Assembly (NCBI RefSeq): GCF_001431595.1
Contig: NZ_LDJO01000026.1
Location: 1-64,000, forward strand
From: Stenotrophomonas acidaminiphila
GTDB taxonomy: Bacteria; Pseudomonadota; Gammaproteobacteria; Xanthomonadales; Xanthomonadaceae
DNA: 64,000 nucleotides
Direction: 5' to 3'
Shown: positions 29,784-39,283 of the stretch, piece by piece
How the letters are laid out: each line of letters begins with the position of its first letter
Position numbering within the stretch: position 1 is the first letter of the stretch
Made by a program: the position numbers and the translations under genes
The notes under the pieces: generated by a model
The model's input: the letters and a program-made list of their open reading frames with translations, nothing else
The model's database searches: none
What the model was told of the DNA's origin: nothing

Positions 29784-29856
29784 GGGAACGCCCTCCGCGA
29801 ACCGGGGAACCGGGGCCGGAGCCCGCGGCATGCACAGGCGTGGCCAACAAAAACCG

Positions 29857-30384
29857 TCATTTGCGACTCCAGGCAGAACGCACGTCCACGCCCAGCCGTC
29901 CGGCCGTGGCGCGCACGTGCGCATGGGTGATGGCCACGGCCAGCGCATCGGCGGCGTCGGCCTGCAACCTGCCCTGCAGGCCCAGCATCAACCCCACCAT
30001 GTGCTGCACCTGCTGTTTCTCGGCACCGCCGCGGCCTACCACCGCCAGCTTGATCTCGGTGGCAGCGTACTCGCTGACCGGCAGGTCGCGCAGCACCACC
30101 GCGCACAGCGCCGCGCCGCGCGCCTGGCCGAGCTTGAGCGCCGAATCGGGGTTCCTGGCCATGAACACCTTCTCGATGGCCACTTCCTGCGGCCGGTACT
30201 CGTCGATCAACGCGTGCACGCCATGCACCAGCCGCTTCAGGCGCTGGGCGAAATCCGCCGCGCCCAGCAGCACCAGCGGCTGGTGGTGGACATGGCGGGC
30301 ACGCCCGGCGGCATCGATCTCGATGATGCCGATGCCGGTGCGCTGCGAGCCGGGGTCGATGCCGAGGATGCGGGTCATTGCCAT
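29857..30384 (-). CDS. ruvC: Holliday junction endonuclease RuvC
   Basis: Resolves Holliday junctions with a dimeric RNase H-like nuclease. 175 residues. The four acidic catalytic residues are present at the spacing known from E. coli RuvC: Asp10 (ILGIDPGS), Glu71 (VAIEKVF), Asp143 and Asp146 ([10 protein letters not shown]). MAMTRILG gives two possible starts two codons apart. It lies 69 bases after yebC, which is the usual neighbour. Confidence 0.97.
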   Translation of the reverse strand: MAMTRILGIDPGSQRTGIGIIEIDAAGRARHVHHQPLVLLGAADFAQRLKRLVHGVHALIDEYRPQEVAIEKVFMARNPDSALKLGQARGAALCAVVLRDLPVSEYAATEIKLAVVGRGGAEKQQVQHMVGLMLGLQGRLQADAADALAVAITHAHVRATAGRLGVDVRSAWSRK

Positions 30385-30453
30385 GGCGGCCGGAAGGAAA
30401 CGGCGGCCATCATCGCCGGCCGCCGTCTCACGTGACGGGACGCAGGCGCGCCG

Positions 30454-31200
30454 TCAGGCCTGCTCCAGCCCGGCCTGGTCGACGTTGGAATACACGTCCT
30501 GCACGTCGTCCAGGTCCTCGAGCATGTCCAGCAGCTTCTTCACCTGCAGCGCGGTGTCGCCGGCGACGGCGATGTCGTTGTCGGCGCGGAAGGTGATTTC
30601 GGCGTGGTCCGGCGCCAGCCCGGCCGCCTCCATCGCGTCCTTCACCGACGGGAAGTTCTCCGGCGCGGTGACCACGTCGATCGAGCCGTCGTCCGGGTAC
30701 ACGACGATGTCGTCGGCACCGGCCTCGATGGCCGCCTCGGTGATCCGGCTTTCAAACGAGGAGGCCTCGTCCGCGCCCGGGGCGTACGTCAGCACGCCCA
30801 GCCGCTTGAACATGAAGGCCACCGAGCCTTCGGTGCCCATGTTGCCGCCGCACTTGGAAAAGGCATGGCGCACGTCGGCCACGGTCCGCACGCGGTTGTC
30901 GGTGAGGCAGTCGACGATCACCGCCACGCCGCCCGGGGCGTAGCCTTCATAGCGCACTTCCTCGTACTCGACGCCTTCCAGCTCGCCGGTAGCCTTCTTG
31001 ATGGCGCGCTCGATCACGTCCTTGGACATGTTCGCGGCCAGGCCCTTGTCCATGGCCACGCGCAGCCGCGGGTTGTTGTTGGGGTCGCCTCCACCGCCGC
31101 GGGCGGCCACGCCGATCTCGCGGATGATCTTGGTGAAAATCTTGCCACGCTTCGCGTCCGACGCGTTCTTGCGGGCTTCGATGGAAGGACCTCTACCCAT
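30454..31200 (-). CDS. yebC: YebC/PmpR-family transcription or translation factor
   Basis: 248 residues, full length. [22 protein letters not shown] is the conserved N-terminus, followed by [15 protein letters not shown] and [20 protein letters not shown]. Family members were described as DNA-binding regulators near ruvC and more recently as ribosome-associated factors that relieve stalls; I cannot tell which applies here. It is first gene of the minus-strand run toward ruvC, with 66 bases to the hydrolase gene downstream of the next block. Confidence 0.93.
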   Translation of the reverse strand: MGRGPSIEARKNASDAKRGKIFTKIIREIGVAARGGGGDPNNNPRLRVAMDKGLAANMSKDVIERAIKKATGELEGVEYEEVRYEGYAPGGVAVIVDCLTDNRVRTVADVRHAFSKCGGNMGTEGSVAFMFKRLGVLTYAPGADEASSFESRITEAAIEAGADDIVVYPDDGSIDVVTAPENFPSVKDAMEAAGLAPDHAEITFRADNDIAVAGDTALQVKKLLDMLEDLDDVQDVYSNVDQAGLEQA

Positions 31201-31266
31201 GGGGATCTACCGTACATCTGTAGGGAACAAGGGGCGGATTCTACCCGATCCCCGCACCCCGCCCCG

Positions 31267-31917
31267 TCAGGCCGCCCGCTGCGCGGCAGCCGCGCCGAAG
31301 CGTCCGTCGCGCAGGAACGCCGCGACCAGGGCCGCCACCTCGGGCGACAGCACCAGCCCGCTGTGGCTCGCCGGCACCACGCAGTGGTCGGCCAGGCCCG
31401 GCAGGCGGGTTTCGGCCAGCGCCACGGTGCCGTCGGAATCGCCATGCAGCGCGCCCATCAGCGCCCCCAGGCCATGCGGCACGCTGCCGGCCACCAGCCC
31501 GACCTGCGCCCGCCCGCGCCAGGCCGGCAGGCCGTGCTGCAACAGGCCGCCGCTGCGTCCCAGCGCCGCCGCCCAGCCGTGCCCGGCCAGCGCCCGCGCG
31601 GTTTCGCTGCCGCACAGCGGCGAGCCCAGGCAGACCACCCGCGGCACGTCCAGGTCCGGCGCCTGGCGCAGCGCCTCCAGCGCGACCAGCCCGCCCAGGC
31701 TGTGCCCGACCAGCGAGACCGGGCCCTGCCCGCGCAACCGCCCGATCAGCGACGGTACCGCCACGTCGGGCCCGCCGAACACGCTGGGATAACCGAACAC
31801 GCCGACCTGGAAACCGCGCGCGCGCAGGCGCCATGCCAGCGGCCCGACCCATGCCCGCGCGTTCCAGATGCCGTGCAGCACAATCACGCGGGGCTTGTCT
31901 GCAGACACGGTGTTCAT
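31267..31917 (-). CDS. Alpha/beta-fold hydrolase
   Basis: Probable cytoplasmic esterase or lipase, 216 residues from the ATG at 31917 (MNTVSADK); ATGs at 31935 and 31953 would lengthen it slightly. VIVLHGIWN supplies the oxyanion region, GHSLGG at 71-76 the nucleophile Ser73, GDSDGTV the acid (Asp160 or Asp162) and ASHSG the His185. The triad is complete, and there is no signal peptide. The substrate is unknown. It lies between the TonB receptor at 32019 and yebC, all on the same strand, with a strong hairpin between receptor and hydrolase. Confidence 0.85.
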   Translation of the reverse strand: MNTVSADKPRVIVLHGIWNARAWVGPLAWRLRARGFQVGVFGYPSVFGGPDVAVPSLIGRLRGQGPVSLVGHSLGGLVALEALRQAPDLDVPRVVCLGSPLCGSETARALAGHGWAAALGRSGGLLQHGLPAWRGRAQVGLVAGSVPHGLGALMGALHGDSDGTVALAETRLPGLADHCVVPASHSGLVLSPEVAALVAAFLRDGRFGAAAAQRAA

Positions 31918-31978
31918 GGCGCCAGTGTCCCGCATCGGGATGGCGGACGTCATCACCCGGCATCCACGCCGCGCGCGC

Positions 31979-32003
31979 GGAACACCCCGGCGCGGGGTGT
32001 TCC
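31979..32003. terminator. Perfect 10-bp hairpin downstream of TonB receptor
   Basis: GGAACACCCC, loop GGCGC, GGGGTGTTCC. It begins 15 bases after the receptor stop on the minus strand, in front of the hydrolase gene. There is no T-tract, so Rho-independent ending is uncertain; the perfection of the stem argues for a transcript-end role. Confidence 0.55.
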
Positions 32004-32018
32004 GCACACCTCGCCGCC

Positions 32019-35000
32019 TCAGTGCAGGCGGTACTCGAACTGCACGGCCACTTCCCGGCCCACCGGGCTGTAGACGTCGTAGAAGTACGGGAAGCTGCTG
32101 TTGGTCTCGTCGTGCGGGTGCAGGCTGTTGAACACGTTGTTGACGTACAGCTTCAACGCCGCCTTGTCGGTGATCTGCCGGCCGAGGTTGGCATTCCACA
32201 GGAAGTGCACGCCGGTGCGGCCGACGCCGCCGTACTTGGGCAGGCTGCCGTAGCGGGTGCCGAACACGCCGGCCGACCAGTCGCCCAGCCGCCAGTCCAC
32301 GCCGGTGGTGATGCGGCTGCGGAAATCCAGGTTGTCCGGGTCGTCGCGCCAGTCCTTCTGCACCGCGTCGGTGGCCTGCACCTGGCGTTCGGAGGCCAGC
32401 GTGTGCGACCAGTTCAGGCGCAGGTTGTAGCGCCCCAGCCGCGCCGTCTGCAGCCGCCAGTTGAGCCCGGCGTCGATGCCGGCCACGCGACGGTACGACT
32501 GGTTGATCGGCAGCGAACGGATCTCGGTGACGCGGCCGATGCCCTGGCCCTCCTCGGGGGTACGCGTGACCAGGCTGGTGACCAGCTGGCAGTAGCCCGA
32601 ACCGGCGGCGAACTCGAACGGCTGGCCGTTGAGCTTCAGGCCGGTGCGGCAGCCGGCCTCGCCCTCCAGGATCTCGGCATTGGCCATGCGCTCGAGCGCG
32701 CCGTTGAGCTCGATGTTCCAGTAGTCGACATTGACCGCCAGCCCGTCGGCGATGTCCCACACCACGCCGGCGCTCCACGATTTGCCGGTCTCCTCTTCCA
32801 GCGCCGGATCGCCACGGGTGACCGAGAACATCGAATAGCTGTAGCCCGAACACCCCGGGTTGGCGCCGCCGTCGATGCAGCGCCACGGGTCGACGCTGGT
32901 GCCGTAGCTGCCGCTGCCCTCGCTGAACACCCAGTGCATGTCCGGCGCCTTGAAGCTGGTGGCGTAGCTGGCGCGCGCCAGCAGCGATTCGAACGGGCGC
33001 CATTCCAGGCCGGCATTCCAGGTCTTGGCGTCATTGACGTCGGTCACGTCGTCGTACTTGTCGAAGCGGCCGGCCAGGCTCGCCCTCAGCGTATCCACGA
33101 TGGGAATGCTGAACTCGATGCCGGCTGCGTAACGGTCGTGCTCGCCGCCGCCGTTGGTACCGGTCAGGTTGTACAACTGCACCACGCCCGGCTGCACCCG
33201 CGGGTCGCTGTCCAGCGCGTAGCCCTGGCGGCTGGCTTCCGTCACCACCGCCATTCCCAGCGGCCCGGCCGGCAGCTCGAACAGGTCACCGGTGAGCACG
33301 AAGCTGCCGGTGGTCACCCACGACTCGGCCTCGTAACGGGCCAGGGTGGAGATCGAGGCGTACTCCTGCGGCGTCAGCGGCCGCAGCCAGCGATCGAGGT
33401 TCAGCTGGTGGATCGGCACGCCCTTGGACGTGCTGCCCAGCTGGGGGCCGAAGAAGAAATCGTTGACCAGGTTGCCGACCATGCGCCGGCGGGTGCGCTC
33501 GAAGTCGTATTCGGCGCGGCTCAGGGTCGCGTCCCAGTCGAAACGCTCGGCCAGGCGCCCGCGCAGGCCCACGGCCAGGTCCACCGAGCGCTCCTTGTAG
33601 TGCTGGTTCATCTCCGCCACGCCGCCCAGGTCCACCGGCGACAGGTAGCGGGTCGGAGCGATCACCGCGCCGAACTGCGGGTCGTAGAAGTCGCCGCGGC
33701 GTCCCACGCCATCGGTATGCGGACCGGTGATGCTCTCGAAGCCGCCCAGCGATTCGGCCTTTGAATCCCACACCTGCAGCGACGCCCAGGCCTGCAGCGC
33801 GTCGTTGAAGTCGTAGGTGCCGAACACATAGGCGGCGGCCTCCTCCTTGCCCTTGCTCAGGTGCACGTAACGCTCGTCGTTCCAGCTGCCACAGGCGTCG
33901 CCCAGGGTCTGCACCTTGCCGCCGCTGATGCGACGGTAGGTCCAGTCGATGAACTCACCGCCCCACTTCTGGCAGGTCCCTTCCGGCAGCGCGATCAGCG
34001 GGTTGCTGCTGCTGGTGCCGCCGCGGCGGATGCGCAGCATGGCGGAGGGCTCGGCGCCGATGCGCGGGTCCGCCGCCGGATTCCGTCGCCGGTCCCAGTC
34101 GCTGCGCTGGAAGCCGTAGAGCAGCTCCTGTTCGTAGTACTGCAATGCGTAGGTCACGCTCCAGTCGTCGCCGCGGCGGCCACCGGTCCACTGCAGGTCG
34201 GCGCGGTCGCGCCCGCCCATCGTGCTGGTGCCGCCACGCAGCTTGAAGACGTCGCCCTCGTAGTTGCGCTTGAGCACCACATTGACCACGCCGGACACCG
34301 CATCGGCGCCGTAGATCGCCGACGCGCCGCCGGCCAGCACCTCGATGCGCTCGACCGCGCCGGAGGGGATGTTGCCGAAGTTCTGGAAGTTGCTGCGGCC
34401 ACCGTAGGGAAACGGATAGTCCGCCGCGCGGCGGCCGTCGATCAGCAGCAGCGAGCGTCCCGGCCCGAGGCCGCGCAGGTTGAGCGGATGCGCATTGGCG
34501 GAAAAGCCCCCCGACAATTCCGTCTCCACCGCACCACCGGCCATGACCAGCGACTCCAGCGCCTCGAACACGGTGGCATGGCCTTCGTTCTCGATCTGCT
34601 GGGCCGAGATCACCATCACCGGCGACGGCCCTTCCACCTCGGCGCGCTTGATGCGCGAGCCGGTGACCTGCACGGTCGACAGCTCCTGGGTTTCGGCGGG
34701 GTTGGCTGCCGCAGCCGGCGGCGACGGCCGCGGCGCGGCCGCGGGCGCGGCGGCGCGCGCGATGGTGATCACGCCACCGCGGGTGCTGCGATGGACCAGC
34801 CCGGTACCGGCCAGCAGCCGGTCCAGCGCCTGCTGCACGGTGTACTGCCCGGCAAGCGCCGGCGCGGTGTGGCCGCGGACCAGGTCCGGCGGCACCATGA
34901 TCTGCACGCCCGCGGTCTCGGCCAGGCGGTTGAGCGCTTCGCCAAGCGGCTGGCTGGCGACGGCGAACTGGTGGGTGGCCGCCGGCTGGGCGAAGGACGC

Positions 35001-35099
35001 CGGCGCCATGCCCAGCAGCGAGAGGCCCAGCGCCGTGGCCAGCGCGCTGGCGACGACGGTGCGGCCGGGACGGTTCGACGCCCGTGTGGTGTTTCTCAT
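32019..35099 (-). CDS. TonB-dependent transducer-type outer-membrane receptor
   Basis: 1026 residues. Signal peptide (to about 38, SFAQ), then an STN signalling domain (about 43-113: HQFAVASQPLGEALNRLAE, VQQALDRLLAGTGL), an Ala/Pro linker, a TonB-box-like segment (STVQVTGSRI, 141-150), the plug (NLRGLGPGRSLLLIDGRR, IYGADAVSGVVNVVLK) and a 22-strand-type barrel. STN domains pass the signal of ligand binding to a FecR protein; the divergent fecI and fecR genes fit that. No Fur box is seen in the 157-base divergent region, so iron control is not indicated and the ligand could be a carbohydrate, peptide or other compound. Confidence 0.93.
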   Translation of the reverse strand: MRNTTRASNRPGRTVVASALATALGLSLLGMAPASFAQPAATHQFAVASQPLGEALNRLAETAGVQIMVPPDLVRGHTAPALAGQYTVQQALDRLLAGTGLVHRSTRGGVITIARAAAPAAAPRPSPPAAAANPAETQELSTVQVTGSRIKRAEVEGPSPVMVISAQQIENEGHATVFEALESLVMAGGAVETELSGGFSANAHPLNLRGLGPGRSLLLIDGRRAADYPFPYGGRSNFQNFGNIPSGAVERIEVLAGGASAIYGADAVSGVVNVVLKRNYEGDVFKLRGGTSTMGGRDRADLQWTGGRRGDDWSVTYALQYYEQELLYGFQRSDWDRRRNPAADPRIGAEPSAMLRIRRGGTSSSNPLIALPEGTCQKWGGEFIDWTYRRISGGKVQTLGDACGSWNDERYVHLSKGKEEAAAYVFGTYDFNDALQAWASLQVWDSKAESLGGFESITGPHTDGVGRRGDFYDPQFGAVIAPTRYLSPVDLGGVAEMNQHYKERSVDLAVGLRGRLAERFDWDATLSRAEYDFERTRRRMVGNLVNDFFFGPQLGSTSKGVPIHQLNLDRWLRPLTPQEYASISTLARYEAESWVTTGSFVLTGDLFELPAGPLGMAVVTEASRQGYALDSDPRVQPGVVQLYNLTGTNGGGEHDRYAAGIEFSIPIVDTLRASLAGRFDKYDDVTDVNDAKTWNAGLEWRPFESLLARASYATSFKAPDMHWVFSEGSGSYGTSVDPWRCIDGGANPGCSGYSYSMFSVTRGDPALEEETGKSWSAGVVWDIADGLAVNVDYWNIELNGALERMANAEILEGEAGCRTGLKLNGQPFEFAAGSGYCQLVTSLVTRTPEEGQGIGRVTEIRSLPINQSYRRVAGIDAGLNWRLQTARLGRYNLRLNWSHTLASERQVQATDAVQKDWRDDPDNLDFRSRITTGVDWRLGDWSAGVFGTRYGSLPKYGGVGRTGVHFLWNANLGRQITDKAALKLYVNNVFNSLHPHDETNSSFPYFYDVYSPVGREVAVQFEYRLH

Positions 35100-35256
35100 C
35101 TGGTTCCCCTAAGCGATGTCGGATGGCGGCCTGTGGCAGGCTCCCCTCTTCGCAGACGCAGCGCGACGCACATCCCTCACCCCACCGCCGCACGGTTGCG
35201 CGGGTGCCACGCCAGCGCTTACCGTCGGCGGGTCATCCGCCTTGGATTCCTTCGCG

Positions 35257-35781
35257 ATGCCGTTCACCGCAGACCAGGTCCTGGCCATGCGATGGGAGCC
35301 GGACCACGTCCGCCACTTCCGTCCCATGCTGCTGCGTTACTTCCGCCGCCATCTGCAGCACGACGCCGATGCCGAGGACCTGGCGCAGGAGGCGCTCATC
35401 CGCCTGGCGCGCTCGCCGACACGCGTGGACAACGCCGAGGCCTACGTGCTGCGCATCGCCTCCAACCTGCTGCGCGACCGTTTCCGTCGCGACCGCAGCC
35501 ACCACGTGGTACAGCACGAGCCGCTCGATGCCAGCGTGCATGAACTGCCCAGTGAGGAACCGGCCGGCTATCACGTCTACGCGGGCAGGGAGCGGCTGCA
35601 GCAGTTGCTGTCGGCGCTGGACGAACTGCCGCCACGCTGCCGGGAGGTATTCCTGCTGCAGCGCTACGAAGGCATGACCTATGCCGCCATCGCGCTGCAG
35701 CTCCAGGTGAGCGTGAGCGCGGTGGAAAAACACATGATGCGCGCACTGCTGCACCTGCAGTCGCGACTGGCGGAAACATGA
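35257..35781 (+). CDS. FecI-family ECF sigma factor
   Basis: 174 residues from the ATG at 35257 (MPFTADQVLAMRW); the frame is open to 35116, but that part is not sigma-like. Region 2 is at LLRYFRRHLQHDADAEDLAQEALIRLA and region 4 at LDELPPRCREVFLLQRYEGMTYAAIALQLQVSVSAVEKHM. It probably directs RNA polymerase to the divergent receptor promoter once FecR releases the signal. The stop overlaps the fecR-like start (ATGA), so the two are coupled. Confidence 0.92.
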   Translation: MPFTADQVLAMRWEPDHVRHFRPMLLRYFRRHLQHDADAEDLAQEALIRLARSPTRVDNAEAYVLRIASNLLRDRFRRDRSHHVVQHEPLDASVHELPSEEPAGYHVYAGRERLQQLLSALDELPPRCREVFLLQRYEGMTYAAIALQLQVSVSAVEKHMMRALLHLQSRLAET

Positions 35782-36791
35782 GCAGACCGGACACTCCCGC
35801 CCACGACGGCGGCAACCCCGTGGAGCAGCAGGCGACCGCCTGGTTCGTCCGCCTGCGTGCCGACGACACCAGCGAGCGCGACCGCCAGGCCTGGCAGCGA
35901 TGGCTGCATGCCGATCCACTGCACCAAGCCGCCTATGGCCGCATCGAGGCGTTGTGGTCGTCGCTGGGTGAGTTCGCCACCGCGCCCGAACTGGCGGTGC
36001 GGGTGCCGCGCCCACGCCCGCGCGCGGCGGCGCACCGTGTACCGCGCCGCCGCCGCTGGCTGGGCGCCGCCGCGGCCGCACTGGTGCTGGCCTGCGCCGG
36101 CGGCATGGCGTTCGTGCTGCTGCCGCCACGGGCGGTCGAGAGCTCCTACCGCACCGCCATCGGCGAGCGCCGTTCGCTGCAGCTCGAGGACGGTACCCGC
36201 GTGGACCTGGACGCGGACACGCGGGTGCAGGTGCGCTACGACCCGCGCGGTCGCCTGGTGCGGCTGGACGGTGGCCGCGCGTTCTTCCGCGTGGCACGCG
36301 ACAGCGAACGCCCGTTCGTGGTCCAGACCGCCGCCGGCAGCGTGCGTGCGCTGGGCACCCAATTCGAGGTCTCGCAGCTTGGCCAGGCCGCCGACGTGAC
36401 CTTGTACGAGGGCAGCGTGGAACTGCGTGGAGGCAACGACGCAACGCGGCCCGCCACGCGCCTGGGCGTGCTGGTCCCCGGACAGCGCGCGCGCATGGCC
36501 GCGCAGCGCCTGCAGGTGACGGATGCTGCGGTGGCGGCCGGTTCGGCACCGGGCTGGCTGTCCGGGCGGCTGGTGTTCAACGACACGCCACTGCCCGAAG
36601 CGGTGGCCGAGTTCGGCCGCTACAGTTTCAAGCCGGTGCTGCTGGCCGATCCGGGACTGGCGTCCTACCGCGTCAGCGGCGTGTTCCGCGGCGAGGACGT
36701 GGACGGCTTCATCCAGGCGCTGGGCGAGGTCTACGGGATCCCCGAGCACCACACCGCCAACGGCTCGCACGTGCTCGGCAAGGCGCGCTGA
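35778..36791 (+). CDS. FecR-family anti-sigma regulator
   Basis: 337 residues. The cytoplasmic DUF4880 anti-sigma domain covers about 15-62 (ATAWFVRLRADDTSERDRQAWQ and AYGRIEALW), one membrane helix lies at about 93-113 (LGAAAAALVLACAGGMAFVL), the FecR domain follows (TAIGERRSLQLEDGTRVDLD), and a C-terminal STN-like domain begins near 260 (LVFNDTPLPEAVAEFGRY). It transmits receptor occupancy across the inner membrane. It overlaps the sigma gene by 4 bases. Confidence 0.92.
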   Translation: MSRPDTPAHDGGNPVEQQATAWFVRLRADDTSERDRQAWQRWLHADPLHQAAYGRIEALWSSLGEFATAPELAVRVPRPRPRAAAHRVPRRRRWLGAAAAALVLACAGGMAFVLLPPRAVESSYRTAIGERRSLQLEDGTRVDLDADTRVQVRYDPRGRLVRLDGGRAFFRVARDSERPFVVQTAAGSVRALGTQFEVSQLGQAADVTLYEGSVELRGGNDATRPATRLGVLVPGQRARMAAQRLQVTDAAVAAGSAPGWLSGRLVFNDTPLPEAVAEFGRYSFKPVLLADPGLASYRVSGVFRGEDVDGFIQALGEVYGIPEHHTANGSHVLGKAR

Positions 36792-36825
36792 GCGCCACAC
36801 GCCCGCGCCCTGGGCACGGCGTGCG

Positions 36826-36846
36826 GCGGCGCCAGTCAGGCGCCGC
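36826..36846. terminator. Convergent hairpin with stop codon in loop (fecR / GNAT)
   Basis: GCGGCGCC, loop AGTCA, GGCGCCGC. The loop holds the TGA stop of the minus-strand acetyltransferase (36836-36838), and the stem arm encodes its last Gly-Ala. It lies 35 bases after the fecR-like stop. No T-tract. Confidence 0.5.
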
Positions 36847-37360
36847 GCGCTGGGCGGCGCAGGATGAACTCGCGGTCGCGCGTGCGCCCGACCGGGAACG
36901 CGTATTCGCCGACCGTGTCGAAACCGTGGCGGGCATAGAAGCGCTGGGCGCCGAAGTTCTCCGACCAGACGCCGATCCACAGCGTGCGCGGCCCGCCTTC
37001 CAGCAGCCATTGCTCGGCCTGCGCGAACAGCGCGCCGCCCCAGCCGCCGCCCTGGTGGCCGCGCAGCACGTACAGGCGCTTCAGTTCGCCATCGCCCGGG
37101 CGGACGTCGGCGTGCGGAAGCCCACAGGGACCGGCGAAGGCGAAGCCGACCGGCTCGCCGCCGACCTCCAGCAGCCAGGCGGCGTAGTCGCCCGACTGCA
37201 ACTGGCTGCGCTGCAGCTCCGGCGGATAGGCCGTGGCCAGGTAATCGGCCAGGTCCTGCGGCGGGTACAGGTGGCCGAACGTCTCCACGAAGGTACGCTC
37301 GGCCAGCGCGCACAGCACGCCGGCGTCGTCGGGCGATGCGCGACGGATGACGCCGGCCAT
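36836..37360 (-). CDS. GNAT-family N-acetyltransferase
   Basis: 174 residues, one GNAT domain over nearly the whole length. The acetyl-CoA pyrophosphate-binding motif is RGHQGGGWGGALF (about 99-111) after the beta-4 strand LKRLYVL; WIGVWSENFGAQRFYARHGF is motif B. The acceptor (small molecule or protein N-terminus) cannot be read. It starts 7 bases after the aspS stop, so it should be co-transcribed with aspS. Confidence 0.88.
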   Translation of the reverse strand: MAGVIRRASPDDAGVLCALAERTFVETFGHLYPPQDLADYLATAYPPELQRSQLQSGDYAAWLLEVGGEPVGFAFAGPCGLPHADVRPGDGELKRLYVLRGHQGGGWGGALFAQAEQWLLEGGPRTLWIGVWSENFGAQRFYARHGFDTVGEYAFPVGRTRDREFILRRPARGA

Positions 37361-37367
37361 CGGCCGC

Positions 37368-39125
37368 TCAGCCCTTGGCCGGCTGCGGACGCACCTGCAC
37401 GTGCACTTCGGCCAGCTGCGCGTCGGCGATCGGCGACGGCGCGTCGGTCATCAGGCACTGCGCACCGGTGGTCTTCGGGAACGGGATCACGTCGCGGATC
37501 GATTCGGTGCCGGCCATCAGCGCGGCGATGCGGTCGATGCCGAAGGCGATGCCGCCGTGCGGCGGCGCGCCGTAGTTCAGCGCGTCCAGCAGGAAGCCGA
37601 ACTTGGCGCGCGCCTCCTCGGCACCGATGCCGAGCAGTTCGAACACCGCGCTCTGCATCTCCGGGCGGTGGATGCGGATCGAACCGCCGCCGATCTCGTT
37701 GCCGTTGAGCACCATGTCGTAGCCGCGCGACACCGCGGTCCGGGCGTTGGCGCGCAGGTCGGCCACGTCGTCCACCGCCGGCGCGGTGAAGGGGTGATGC
37801 AGGGCCACGTAGCGCTGCTCCTCGTCGTCCCACTCGAACATCGGGAAGTCGGTGACCCACAGCGGGCGCCAGCCTTCAGTGACCAGGCCGAAGTCCCTGC
37901 CGGCCTTCAGCCGCAGCGCGCCCATGAAGTCGGAGACCTTGTTGTAGCCGCCGGCGCCGAAGAACACGATGTCGCCGTTGCCGGCGCCGACGTGGGCGAC
38001 CAGGGCGGCGAACGCCGCTTCGCTGAAGAACTTCTGGATCGGCGAGCTGACCTCGCCGTTGTCGGCGATCTTGATGTAGGCCAACCCCTTGGCGCCGTAC
38101 TTGGCGGCATGGGCGGCGTACTCGTCGATCTGCTTGCGGCTCAGCGACGCGCCACCGGGGATGCGCAGCGCGGCCACCCGGCCATCGGGATCATTGGCCG
38201 GGCCGGTGAACACGGCGAAACCGCTGTCCTTGACCAGCGCGGCGACGTCCACCAGCTCCAGGCCGATGCGCAGGTCCGGCTTGTCCGAGCCGTAGCGGCG
38301 CATGGCTTCGGCCCAGGTCATGCGCGGGAACTGCGCGTCGAGTTCGACGTCGACCACTTCCTTGAAGATCGAACGGATCATGTCCTCGACGAAATCCTGC
38401 ACGTCGCGCTCGCGCACGAAGGCGAACTCCATGTCCAGCTGGGTGAACTCCAGCTGGCGGTCGGCCCGCAGCGCCTCGTCGCGGAAGCAGCGCGCGATCT
38501 GGTAGTAGCGGTCGAAGCCGGCCACCATCAGGATCTGCTTGAACAGCTGCGGGCTCTGCGGCAGCGCGTAGAACTCGCCCGGGTGCATGCGCGCCGGCAC
38601 CAGGAAGTCGCGCGCGCCTTCCGGGGTGGCCTTGGTCAGGATCGGGGTCTCGATGTCCTGGAAGCCGCGCGCATCCAGGTGGCGGCGCAGCGCCTGCACC
38701 AGCTTGATGCGGGTGCGCTGCATGCGCTGCATCTCCGGACGGCGCAGGTCCAGGTAACGGTACTTCAGGCGGGTGTCCTCGCCCGGGTTCTCGTGGGCGT
38801 GGAACGGCAGCGGCGCGGCCTTGTTGAGCACGGTGATGCGGCTGGCGATCACTTCCACCCTGCCGGTGCGCATCTTGTCGTTGACCGCGTGGCGGGCACG
38901 CACCACGCCTTCGACCTGGAGCACGTCCTCATAGCCCAGCGACGCGGCAACCGCGAACACCTCGGCGTTGTCGATCTCCACCGTTACCTGCACGATGCCT
39001 TCATGATCGCGCAGATCGATGAAGCAGACGCCGCCCTGGTTGCGGGCAACGTCGGTCCAGCCAGCAAGGGTCACGGTTTGGCCGATCAGGGTCTCGTCGA
39101 CCAGGCCGCAGAAGTGGGTACGCAT
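37368..39125 (-). CDS. aspS: Aspartyl-tRNA synthetase
   Basis: Class II aminoacyl-tRNA synthetase, 585 residues, bacterial type. N-terminal OB-fold anticodon domain ([19 protein letters not shown]), motif 1 region ([23 protein letters not shown]), motif 2 ([24 protein letters not shown]), the bacterial GAD insertion (about 285-410) and motif 3 ([14 protein letters not shown]). It starts 158 bases from the divergent DUF3011 gene. Confidence 0.98.
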   Translation of the reverse strand: MRTHFCGLVDETLIGQTVTLAGWTDVARNQGGVCFIDLRDHEGIVQVTVEIDNAEVFAVAASLGYEDVLQVEGVVRARHAVNDKMRTGRVEVIASRITVLNKAAPLPFHAHENPGEDTRLKYRYLDLRRPEMQRMQRTRIKLVQALRRHLDARGFQDIETPILTKATPEGARDFLVPARMHPGEFYALPQSPQLFKQILMVAGFDRYYQIARCFRDEALRADRQLEFTQLDMEFAFVRERDVQDFVEDMIRSIFKEVVDVELDAQFPRMTWAEAMRRYGSDKPDLRIGLELVDVAALVKDSGFAVFTGPANDPDGRVAALRIPGGASLSRKQIDEYAAHAAKYGAKGLAYIKIADNGEVSSPIQKFFSEAAFAALVAHVGAGNGDIVFFGAGGYNKVSDFMGALRLKAGRDFGLVTEGWRPLWVTDFPMFEWDDEEQRYVALHHPFTAPAVDDVADLRANARTAVSRGYDMVLNGNEIGGGSIRIHRPEMQSAVFELLGIGAEEARAKFGFLLDALNYGAPPHGGIAFGIDRIAALMAGTESIRDVIPFPKTTGAQCLMTDAPSPIADAQLAEVHVQVRPQPAKG

Positions 39126-39245
39126 GGAAAGCTCCGCAGGGGAATACCGGCACGGGAGGGTGCCGGCGAGCCGGCTATTTTGCGGCCGGCCGGCGAGCGG
39201 AGCAAATCCGCGGCGCAGTCACGCCCGCTTAAGCCAGACTCTTCC

Positions 39246-39251
39246 TATAGT
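39246..39251 (+). promoter_or_regulatory. Candidate -10 for the DUF3011 gene
   Basis: TATAGT 32 bases before the ATG; the -35 position is not convincing. The remaining 158-base divergent gap shows GC-rich stem-forming sequence near the aspS start and nothing else clear. Confidence 0.35.
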
Positions 39252-39283
39252 TCGCCCATCCAAACCTGAACAGGGACGCCGCC

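Noticed and set aside
31267-33003. Long 578-codon frame for the alpha/beta hydrolase
   Set aside because: Everything before MNTVSADK is antisense-frame reading of the TonB receptor; the hydrolase fold begins at 31917.
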